Source: Verrucomicrobiales bacterium
Lineage (GTDB): Bacteria; Verrucomicrobiota; Verrucomicrobiia; Limisphaerales; UBA9464
Direction of reading: 5' to 3'
Length of the DNA stretch: 38,372 nt
NCBI GenBank assembly: GCA_016793645.1
Contig: JAEUHD010000313.1
Location: forward strand, 1-38,372
The notes under the pieces are model-generated. The model saw only the letters and a list, made by a program, of their open reading frames with translations, did not search any database and was not told the DNA's origin. Shown in pieces: positions 31,978 to 38,372 of the stretch. Made by a program: the position numbers and the translations under genes. Numbering within the stretch: the stretch's first letter is position 1; every line of letters begins with the position of its first letter.

Positions 31978-33044
31978 TGCCCTCGCTGACCACGGCTCCG
32001 GACTGGGTCCGGGAGCGCATCGCCGCCGGAATGGTCATCCCGGCGCATCCGCTGGCGCTGTCGTCCGAAGGGCGACTGGACGAACGCCGTCAGCGGGCAT
32101 TGACCCGGTACTATCACGCGTCGGGTGCGGGTGGTGTTGCGGTGGGTGTGCACACCACCCAGTTCGCCATCCGCGACCCGCGTCATGGATTGTTGCGCCC
32201 CGTGTTGGAACTGGCCTCCGAAACGGTGTCCGCATGCGACGCCGCGACCGGACGCCGGACGGTCCGAATCGCCGGGATCTGCGGGGAGACGGCCCAGGCG
32301 GTGTCCGAGGCGGTCCTTGCCCGTGAACTTGGATATCATGCCGGACTTGTCTCGCCCGGCGCCCTGCGCGACTGGCCCGAGGACCGGGTGCTGGAGCATT
32401 GCCGCGTGGTGGGACTGGAGCTCCCGGTCTTCGGATTCTACCTCCAGACCGCGGTGGGTGGGCGCCTTCTTTCCCGAGACTTCTGGACCCGGTTTGCGGC
32501 CCTGCCCTGCGTCGTCGGCATCAAGATCGCCCCGTTCAACCGGTACCAGACGCTCGACGTCCTGCGCGGCGTTGCGGACTCCGGCCGTTGCGGGGAGGTG
32601 GCGCTCTACACGGGCAATGACGACCACATCGTGCTCGATTTGTTGTCCACGTGGCGCGTTCCGGGTGGAGGTCGGGAACTGCGGATCGCCGGGGGACTGC
32701 TCGGACACTGGGCCTGTTGGACCCGCGCAGCCGTGGATCACTGGCAACGCTGCCAGCGTGCGGTCCAGGCGGCCGCGGTTCCGTCGGAGCTGCATTCCCT
32801 GGCGCTCGAAGTGACGGACGCCAATGCGGCGATCTTTGATGCCGCGAACGGTTTCGCGGGATGCATCGCCGGGATTCATGAGGTCCTCCGCCGCCAGGGA
32901 TTGCTGGAGGGAATCCGTTGCCTGGATCCCGCGGAATCGTTGTCCCCGGGGCAGGCGGAGGAACTCGACCGAATCCACCGCTGCTACCCCCACCTCAACG
33001 ACGACCCATTTGTGGCGGAGCACCTTGACCGCTGGATGCAATGA
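31974..33044 (+). CDS. Dihydrodipicolinate synthase (DapA)-like aldolase
   Basis: 356 residues from the ATG at 31974; the next codon is also ATG. A class I aldolase TIM barrel is supported by the Schiff-base lysine Lys184 in VVGIKIAPFNRYQTLD and the preceding Tyr156 in PVFGFYLQTA. The barrel strands GVAVGVHTTQFAIRDP, VRIAGICGETAQAV and HAGLVSPGALRDWP also fit. It is longer than true DapA (about 290 residues) and lacks the usual GGTTGE string near the N-terminus, so it is likely a divergent aldolase or lyase for another keto acid. It starts inside the end of the DUF1275 gene. It lies downstream of an epimerase-like gene, from which it is separated by a repeat-bordered block. Confidence 0.87.
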   Translation: MMPSLTTAPDWVRERIAAGMVIPAHPLALSSEGRLDERRQRALTRYYHASGAGGVAVGVHTTQFAIRDPRHGLLRPVLELASETVSACDAATGRRTVRIAGICGETAQAVSEAVLARELGYHAGLVSPGALRDWPEDRVLEHCRVVGLELPVFGFYLQTAVGGRLLSRDFWTRFAALPCVVGIKIAPFNRYQTLDVLRGVADSGRCGEVALYTGNDDHIVLDLLSTWRVPGGGRELRIAGGLLGHWACWTRAAVDHWQRCQRAVQAAAVPSELHSLALEVTDANAAIFDAANGFAGCIAGIHEVLRRQGLLEGIRCLDPAESLSPGQAEELDRIHRCYPHLNDDPFVAEHLDRWMQ

Positions 33045-33069
33045 ATCCGCGGAGCCGGAGAGCGCCCTC

Positions 33070-36000
33070 CTACCGGGTGGTCGATGAGGCCGCAGCCGCG
33101 CGGCGGGTGATCTCCTCCATCTGATCCACCGTCAGGTGGCTACGCACCAGTTTCAGCAGGGGCTGCACTTCGGGGGAGGCCTCCTTTCCGGACAGCGTCA
33201 ACCAATAGAACGCCTCGGAATACTCCGGTCTCGTCGTAAAGCCATCGCTCAACCGGTCGGCGAGGAGGATCCGGGCCTGCGTATTCCCCTGAGTTGCCGA
33301 GCGCCGCAGCCATTGGAGACTTTCCTCCGTTCGGTTCTCACGCTCCGCAATGGCGGCCATATAGTATTGGGCTGCGGGACAGTTCTGTTCCTCGGCTTCG
33401 GGCCGGAACCAGCGGATCGCCGTGGGCAGGTCCGGGGTGCCATTCCGGCCCTCAAAGGCGATCCGTCCCAAATCGCATCGCGCGTGCGGCACCCCGGCAG
33501 CCGCGGCCCGTTCGAGCCACTGAATGCCTGCCGACTGGTCCACTGGCGTTCCGGCACCGCTGTAAAGGACGAGGCCATATTGCCGTTGCGCCTCGCCGTG
33601 TCCGGCTTCCGCGGCCTTTCGGAGGCAGGCGGTGCCCTCCACACGGTCGGAGTCGTCCGCGTCCGTGCCGTGAAGTTGGACGCCCCGCGCGAACAGTGCG
33701 TCCGGTTGGGCAAGGTGCGTCGAAGGAGACGCGAGGCTGGCGAGGGACGCGACGAGGGCGGGACGCAGCAGGGGTTCCCAATGGCGCGCAATCACCGGCC
33801 ATACCGCCTCCCCGGGGGATGATTCCCCGGAGGCGCGAAGACCCAGGACGGCCTGGATCAGGAAGGCCGACTGTTCGGGCGTGAACCTTGGGTAAGTCCG
33901 GAATGCCGGGAGATCCGGAGCGGACCGGAGCAGGGCAAGTGCCGCTCCGACGGACCTTCCCATCGCGGTGTTGGTATCGGTGAGAAGATTCCAGTCCTGT
34001 CGGAGAGCCTCCAGGCTCGTTCTTCGCTGCCCGAGAAGGGCGAAGCGGCGCGCCCACAGGGGATGCGTCTCCGCGAGGGCGTTCGCGAGGACAAGGCATC
34101 CGAAGGGACCGGTCTCCGGGGACTGAAACAGGCGCAGGGCCTGGGGATCGATTCCTCGTTCCGGGGCGATCCGGGTCAGGAGGCTCTCCCGGGCGAGGGT
34201 CCAGGTCCAGGAGCCCCGGGGACAAAGCTTGTCGGTCAGGGCCAGCCCCCATCGCGCCACGCTCACGATGGATTGCTCGGTCGACCCAGGTGTCCACGGA
34301 CTGGCCTCCACAATCTCAAAGTTTGGCCCGGCACCCTCCACGTCCTCCTGGGACAGGACCTCGGAGAGGGGCGCCAGGATCGCGTCCAGCCCTCCCTTCC
34401 CCGGGGGACCCGAAGCGACGCCGCGCAGCCACCGAAGAGCATCCTTCGTCTCGTCCACACTCTTGTCCGAAGGCACGGCGTGGTCGGGATCCAATACCGC
34501 CGCGAGGAATTCACGTGCCGCATCCGACTCAAGGACTTCGGAGTCCAGAAGGTCGCCTGCCACATGGCTCAGAAAGGAAACCACGCCTCTTCCGGCGACG
34601 TAGTCATTGGTGTCGTTCCGGCCGGCGTCCCGGATCGCCCGGGCCGCGGTCTCGCCGGCACGCGCCTTCAGGAAACCCCGGAACTCCATCTCGTTGGTTC
34701 CGTCGGAGCCCTTCCAGTCCAGCGACCGCAGGGCGCCGCTCGCCGCGTCCACACGGATCACCAGATTCGTGAGATCCGTCTTGGGTCGAATGACAAGGGT
34801 CCGATTTCCCTCCAGGACGGCGGAATGATTTGAGGTGTACGCCGCCTGCGCGAAGGCGGCGGGAGTTCCCCCCAGCCGCAGGGTCAGAAAGGAATTCGAG
34901 GATGACGACGAGGTGAAGCCCATCCCCAGCGAGAGCAGGAGCGGATCGCGCACCGGATCCTGGCTGGGGATGAGTTCCGCATAGGCCAGGAGGCCGCCCT
35001 CGGCGGAAGGGGCCACAAACTTCCGGTGACGCCCGGGAGCGTAAAGCTCCGGGGCTCCGGTATTGCCGATGAGGCCAAACTGGAGCCTCGGTTCGGAACG
35101 GTTGGTGGTTGTGCTCACCGCAATCGTCATGCCCGACGGTCCGGTGGTCACGGTGACACGCCCGGTTCCCGACCCCGCATGCCGGGTGGACACCAGGACC
35201 AGATCCTTGTCCCAGGTCCCGGGAGTGCTGAGCCAGTTTCGAAAGCGGATCAGGGCCTGCTCCGTCGGCGACGACGGCACCGAGATCGGCGGGACCCACG
35301 GCAGGGAGGCAAGATCCAGTCGAAGCACTTGGGATCCGGGATCCCGCTGGGGAAGCAGGGCTACATCGTGTCGGACGAAGCGCGCCGAGCTCCAGAGACG
35401 GTTGGTGATGCCGGAAAGCAGCGACGGAGTGATCGGCTGGCCCGGGGCAAGGTCGAGGAATCGCAACAGATCGCCGTGCTGCGCGGCGTCCACTCCGTGG
35501 ATCTCGAATCCCGTCACAACCCCCTGAACGCCGGCGTCGAGAAGGACAATGCCCAGGGTGGCCGTGTCCCGCCCGGAATCAGGCCAGACCATGACGTCCA
35601 GCTTCGGACGGATCTGATGGAATTCCGCGAGGACCGCCCCGACGCGATCCCGGATGAGGAGCGCCGTGGCGTCGTCAAAGGGAGCGGGCTGCCCGGCGGG
35701 CCAGAGGTCGGGCTGGCTTGGAGTCGTCCCGAAATTCGTTCCGCCATGGAGCGCGGCGGCGACGCGTGCGTGCAATCCTTCGAGTTCCGTGGAGTTGACG
35801 CCGCTGATCCGGACGGCTCCGCACCGGTATTGGCCGCCTTCCACGATCTGAAGCCGGATGCGGGTCCGATCCGGCTCGGCATGGACCGTGACCGCTGGGA
35901 AACCGCCATGGAGATATCCCTGGCGGACGAGATTCTCGACCAGCGCAGTGAGCGGGCGGAGGGATCCCGCGGGGTCCGACAACTCCTGGAACCCAAGATT

Positions 36001-36198
36001 GTAGCGCAGGGCCCGCCGGATGGAGTCAGTGTCGAAGGTGGCGTTCCCGGAGGGTTCGATCGCCTCGGACCTGCCCAACGCGCCGACGCGCAATTCGTCA
36101 GCGACCTGCGTGGCGGGTCCCGCCTGGGCGGACGCCGGCAACCCCAGGGAGATCCAGGCAAGGAACAGAACCGTCCGGCGAAATTGTGGGCCATTCAT
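33070..36198 (-). CDS. POTRA-Sel1 fusion protein, exported
   Basis: 1042 residues. A signal peptide is clear (about 1-26, TVLFLAWISLGLPASAQA). Three POTRA-like segments follow: about 45-121 (LVENLVRQGYLHGGFPAVTV to IRLQIVEGGQYRCG), about 125-222, and about 228-297 (GFEIHGVDAAQHGDLLRFLDLAPGQPITP then SSARFVRHDVAL). POTRA domains act as periplasmic chaperone modules in BamA/TamA and two-partner secretion, but no C-terminal barrel is seen. The middle (about 300-830) is a long region without recognised domains. The C-terminus (about 835-1005) carries Sel1-like repeats such as GTACLRKAAEAGHGEAQRQYG, GIQWLERAAAAGVPHARCDLG and SLQWLRRSATQGNTQARILLA. The domain order is unusual. It converges on the DapA-like gene across 25 bases. 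Confidence 0.82.
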   Translation of the reverse strand: MNGPQFRRTVLFLAWISLGLPASAQAGPATQVADELRVGALGRSEAIEPSGNATFDTDSIRRALRYNLGFQELSDPAGSLRPLTALVENLVRQGYLHGGFPAVTVHAEPDRTRIRLQIVEGGQYRCGAVRISGVNSTELEGLHARVAAALHGGTNFGTTPSQPDLWPAGQPAPFDDATALLIRDRVGAVLAEFHQIRPKLDVMVWPDSGRDTATLGIVLLDAGVQGVVTGFEIHGVDAAQHGDLLRFLDLAPGQPITPSLLSGITNRLWSSARFVRHDVALLPQRDPGSQVLRLDLASLPWVPPISVPSSPTEQALIRFRNWLSTPGTWDKDLVLVSTRHAGSGTGRVTVTTGPSGMTIAVSTTTNRSEPRLQFGLIGNTGAPELYAPGRHRKFVAPSAEGGLLAYAELIPSQDPVRDPLLLSLGMGFTSSSSSNSFLTLRLGGTPAAFAQAAYTSNHSAVLEGNRTLVIRPKTDLTNLVIRVDAASGALRSLDWKGSDGTNEMEFRGFLKARAGETAARAIRDAGRNDTNDYVAGRGVVSFLSHVAGDLLDSEVLESDAAREFLAAVLDPDHAVPSDKSVDETKDALRWLRGVASGPPGKGGLDAILAPLSEVLSQEDVEGAGPNFEIVEASPWTPGSTEQSIVSVARWGLALTDKLCPRGSWTWTLARESLLTRIAPERGIDPQALRLFQSPETGPFGCLVLANALAETHPLWARRFALLGQRRTSLEALRQDWNLLTDTNTAMGRSVGAALALLRSAPDLPAFRTYPRFTPEQSAFLIQAVLGLRASGESSPGEAVWPVIARHWEPLLRPALVASLASLASPSTHLAQPDALFARGVQLHGTDADDSDRVEGTACLRKAAEAGHGEAQRQYGLVLYSGAGTPVDQSAGIQWLERAAAAGVPHARCDLGRIAFEGRNGTPDLPTAIRWFRPEAEEQNCPAAQYYMAAIAERENRTEESLQWLRRSATQGNTQARILLADRLSDGFTTRPEYSEAFYWLTLSGKEASPEVQPLLKLVRSHLTVDQMEEITRRAAAASSTTR

Positions 36199-36377
36199 GG
36201 TGGTGGTGTTGGGTGGGACTCCGACCGGCTTTCAAACCAATCCTCCCCAAGCCATGAACGCTGTGAAGTCGTAAATCTTCCAATAAATGTGCTGAGACAC
36301 CCCAGGCGGGCGCGGACCCGCGCGGATTCAACCTGCCAGGGGAACGCCTTACATCCAGCCCGAGTCCGGGCCGCAGG

Positions 36378-37361
36378 CTACTTCAGGTCGTGGTCGTGGA
36401 CCTTGACGTTCTTGTTGAATTTGTTGAATCCGAACATCAGGGGCTTGTACTCGCCCACCACGGTCACGTCGGCCTTCGCGGGAACCTTGAGTCCGGTGAG
36501 ATCATACGCGGCGTTGACGAACAGCCGGCGGAGATCGGCGCTTTCCAGGTCCGTCGCGGCGCCGATGGTCGAGCACAGGATCCGGGACGTCTTGCCGTCG
36601 GACGTCTTGTAGTCCTTGAGCCACACGATCGGCATGACCGCCTTCTTCAGGTTCGGCGGATCGGCCGGGTTCATTCCGACGAGGGTCTGGCCCTGGAGCA
36701 ACACGATGGCGTCCTTCGGGAAATCCGGGTTCACCCCGTACACATCGGTCGGTCCCCAAACGTCGGTGACCCCGGTCAGGATCGGATTCTTCTGATTCCG
36801 CCCCTCAATGAGCCCGCGCGTGGATTCCCGGCCGTGATCGCCGTGGTGGTAGGTCCACGATTCCCCAACCGCGATCCCGCCAAACCCGCCGCCCGGAGCG
36901 GTCCAGGAATAGATCGCGTACGGGCTCTGCTTGTTGCGCTCGTAGTTGAACGCGTGGGTCGCGGTGCGGACCACCATCATCGGCTTTCCCGAATTCAGGT
37001 AGTCCACGAAATGCTTCATGTCCGCGTCCGGCAGCTCGCGAAACCGGAACTGGTTGATCACCAGGTCGGCGCTGTCGAGCAGGTGCATGCCCGGGACATT
37101 CGTCGAATTGTTGGGATTGATCGTGCCGTCGGCGTCCTGCGCGAAGAGCACGGTGCACTGGAAGCCATGGCGCTGGCTCAGAATCTTCGCGAGCTGCGGA
37201 AGGCCTTCCTCGGAGCGGTATTCCTCGTCTCCGGACAGCAGCACGATGGACTTCCCGTTGGCGATCGCCTTGGGCGGCGTGTAGGTGACCCAGGGCTCGG
37301 TGCCTGCGCCGAGCAGGGAAAGGGCAAGGACCGGAAGCGAGAGGAGTGCAACGAGCTTCAT
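36378..37361 (-). CDS. Secreted ThuA-like protein
   Basis: 327 residues. A signal peptide covers about 1-19 (VALLSLPVLALSLLGAG). The ThuA-type fold, related to class I glutamine amidotransferases, is supported by IVLLSGDEEYRSEEGLPQLAKILSQRHGF (about 39-67), SADLVINQFRFRELPDADMKHFVDYLNSGKPMMVVRTATHAF (about 97-138), TYHHGDHG and NPILTGVTDVWGPTDVYGV. The end MFGFNKFNKNVKVHDHD is polar. ThuA proteins relate to disaccharide (trehalose) use in rhizobia, but most verrucomicrobial members are exported and of unknown substrate. It stands alone, divergent from the unknown gene at 37493. No nucleophile Cys is assigned. Confidence 0.9.
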   Translation of the reverse strand: MKLVALLSLPVLALSLLGAGTEPWVTYTPPKAIANGKSIVLLSGDEEYRSEEGLPQLAKILSQRHGFQCTVLFAQDADGTINPNNSTNVPGMHLLDSADLVINQFRFRELPDADMKHFVDYLNSGKPMMVVRTATHAFNYERNKQSPYAIYSWTAPGGGFGGIAVGESWTYHHGDHGRESTRGLIEGRNQKNPILTGVTDVWGPTDVYGVNPDFPKDAIVLLQGQTLVGMNPADPPNLKKAVMPIVWLKDYKTSDGKTSRILCSTIGAATDLESADLRRLFVNAAYDLTGLKVPAKADVTVVGEYKPLMFGFNKFNKNVKVHDHDLK

Positions 37362-37492
37362 GCGGCCACGCTACCGGAACCTTCGGGACAGTTGAACTGG
37401 AATCCTGACGGAAAGGGGGCGCGGATCCCCGTCGTCGGGTGACGGCGGAGATTGCGGTTGTCTTTCCGCCGCGTCGCCGCCATGGGGATGGG

Positions 37493-38074
37493 GTGCACCG
37501 GCTCCCCGAGATTGTTCGCCGTGGCGCCATCCTGGGGGCGATGGCCCTGGGATTCGGACTACTGCGTCCGTCGTCGATGGGGGCGGAGCGCACCCAGGCG
37601 GCGTCCACCAACACCGTTGCTGCGACGTCGATCCTGAAGGATCGGGACCTGCGCCGCTATGAAGGCGTCCGCTCCGCGACCCTGCTGACGTGGATGTCGC
37701 GGGAGGATGATCGTCCGTGGTTTGTGGACGATGCACTGCTGCTGCTGGAGATGCCCCGCGGACGCTGGGTGCTGGTCCACGCGGTGCGAAACCCGAGGTT
37801 TCCGCCGGGACACCGCGGCGGTTCTACGGAGTGGGGCCTCCACCACGTCATGGACGCGCCGCCGGCAGGGGACCGCAGGTTTGATCATCTCCCGACGTCC
37901 GGGGAAATGCATCGGTTCCTCAGGGATACCGCCTGGCCCGCGCCGTCCGATGTCTCCTGGCGGGTCCTTCGCCGCACAGTGGACACGGCGGCCTGGAAGG
38001 CGGCGCTGGGATATCCGCCTCCGGACCTCGTCGCACCCCGGAACCCCGGGGGCCCGGCGACGGAAGGGAAGTGA
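37493..38074 (+). CDS. Unknown protein, probably exported
   Basis: 193 residues from the GTG at 37493, which has a GGGGATGGG stretch upstream; a GTG at 37439 and an ATG at 37541 are in frame. From 37493 the protein starts with a possible signal peptide (RRGAILGAMALGFGLLRPSSMGA). The mature part has WVLVHAVRNPRFPPGHRGG and a Trp-rich middle, with WMSREDDRPWFVDDALLLLEMPRGRW. No family is recognised. It is divergent from the ThuA-like gene across about 130 bases. The reading frame looks coding by amino-acid usage, but the start is uncertain. Confidence 0.6.
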   Translation: MHRLPEIVRRGAILGAMALGFGLLRPSSMGAERTQAASTNTVAATSILKDRDLRRYEGVRSATLLTWMSREDDRPWFVDDALLLLEMPRGRWVLVHAVRNPRFPPGHRGGSTEWGLHHVMDAPPAGDRRFDHLPTSGEMHRFLRDTAWPAPSDVSWRVLRRTVDTAAWKAALGYPPPDLVAPRNPGGPATEGK

Positions 38075-38209
38075 CCGGTTCAGGATTCCAAGGACCTTCT
38101 CCGGTTTGTGGAGTTGTCTGAGCGTTGACCTGGATCGAGGACGCAGTTGGCGCCTCCTGACGTCGGCGGCTACGGGAGAGAGGGTCGCCGCGGAGGGGAC
38201 GGCGCTCGG
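38071..38209. repeat. Palindromic dispersed repeat, copy 3
   Basis: GTGACCGGTTCAGGATT near 38071 resembles the tail of copies 1 and 2. At 38147-38173 a segment TTGGCGCCTCCTGACGTCGG plus CGGCTAC pairs loosely with TCGCCGCGGAGGGGACGGCG (38185-38204). The arms match those of the other copies, but the tail precedes rather than follows the hairpin. No gene is seen between 38075 and 38321. Confidence 0.6.
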
Positions 38210-38251
38210 AGCTTCCCCGAATTTACACCGCGCAGGCGGATGCTTCGTGCG

Positions 38252-38298
38252 GATTGAAAAGGAAAGGGACGCGGGGGGGCATGAGCCTCCCGCGTCCC
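38252..38298 (-). terminator. Rho-independent-like terminator for the minus-strand gene at the right edge
   Basis: GGGACGCGGGGGG (38266-38278) pairs with CCTCCCGCGTCCC (38286-38298), 12 of 13 positions, with a seven-base loop. On the minus strand it is followed by TTTCCTTTTC, a T-rich tract. It lies 23 bases beyond the stop of the gene that ends at 38322. Confidence 0.7.
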
Positions 38299-38321
38299 CG
38301 ATGGAAGCCGTCCCTGATCGT

Positions 38322-38372
38322 TCAGGGAGTGGTGATCGTCTTGATGTTGGAGTAGGCGGAGTAGTCCGTCCC
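38322..38372 (-). CDS. C-terminal end of a partial gene at the right edge
   Basis: Sixteen codons plus a TGA stop (TCA at 38322-38324 on the + strand) run off the window edge, reading GTDYSAYSNIKTITTP on the minus strand. A strong terminator-like hairpin follows the stop, which supports a real gene end. Too little is present to assign a family. Confidence 0.55.
   Translation of the reverse strand, partial: GTDYSAYSNIKTITTP

Noticed and set aside
36310..36323. GCGCGG/CCGCGC hairpin downstream of the ThuA-like gene
   Set aside because: Six-pair stem with a two-base loop and no T-run; too weak in GC-rich sequence to call a terminator.

Overview
The window is GC-rich, densely coded bacterial chromosome. 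It suggests a heterotrophic member of the Verrucomicrobiota (PVC group). The hints are a ThuA-like protein, sugar-phosphate isomerase/epimerase TIM barrels, an NAD-epimerase and dihydrodipicolinate-synthase-like (DapA-like) pair, a secreted protein with a CBM-like start and a C-terminal InlB-like repeat, and outer-envelope genes (MlaE/F/D, POTRA). This placement comes from gene content only; there is no rRNA in the window.

Layout. 68-2162 (+): a DUF1254/DUF1214 secreted protein and a small membrane protein. 2223-4538 (-): a DPP-IV-type S9 peptidase. 4795-6348 (-): a VapBC-like toxin-antitoxin pair, an unassigned gene and tRNA-Phe(GAA), which together look like a small accessory patch. 6623-8434 (+): dnaG primase, convergent with an M48/Ste24-type membrane protease (8476-9732, -). 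9931-14656 (+): a four-gene MacAB-like export operon with an adaptor, an ATPase and two diverged FtsX-type permeases.

14708-27464 is one long minus-strand run. In transcription order it holds an SGNH lipoprotein, a glycosidase-like/sialidase-like fusion, two PH-domain membrane proteins, a small membrane protein, a repeat protein built on [W/F]-P-[F/L]-[F/Y] motifs, a PPOX flavoprotein, MlaE/MlaF/MlaD, an FHA protein, a sugar-phosphate isomerase-like protein and a small unknown. Close spacing around the repeat protein, PPOX and Mla genes suggests a shared envelope-related transcript.

27555-33044 (+): an NAD-dependent epimerase-like gene and a DapA-like aldolase gene. They are separated by a block with a more A/T-rich secreted protein and a DUF1275 membrane protein. 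Each spacer of this block carries a palindromic dispersed repeat, and a third copy lies near 38.1 kb. 33070-36198 (-): a 1042-residue protein joining POTRA-like repeats to Sel1 repeats. 36378-37361 (-): a ThuA-like secreted protein. 37493-38074 (+): an unknown, probably exported protein. The right edge holds the last codons of a minus-strand gene with a terminator-like hairpin.

The most unusual items are the WPF-motif repeat protein beside the Mla genes, the POTRA-Sel1 fusion, the glycosidase/sialidase fusion, the paired PH proteins and the palindromic repeat family. No CRISPR array, prophage, transposase or secondary-metabolite cluster is visible.
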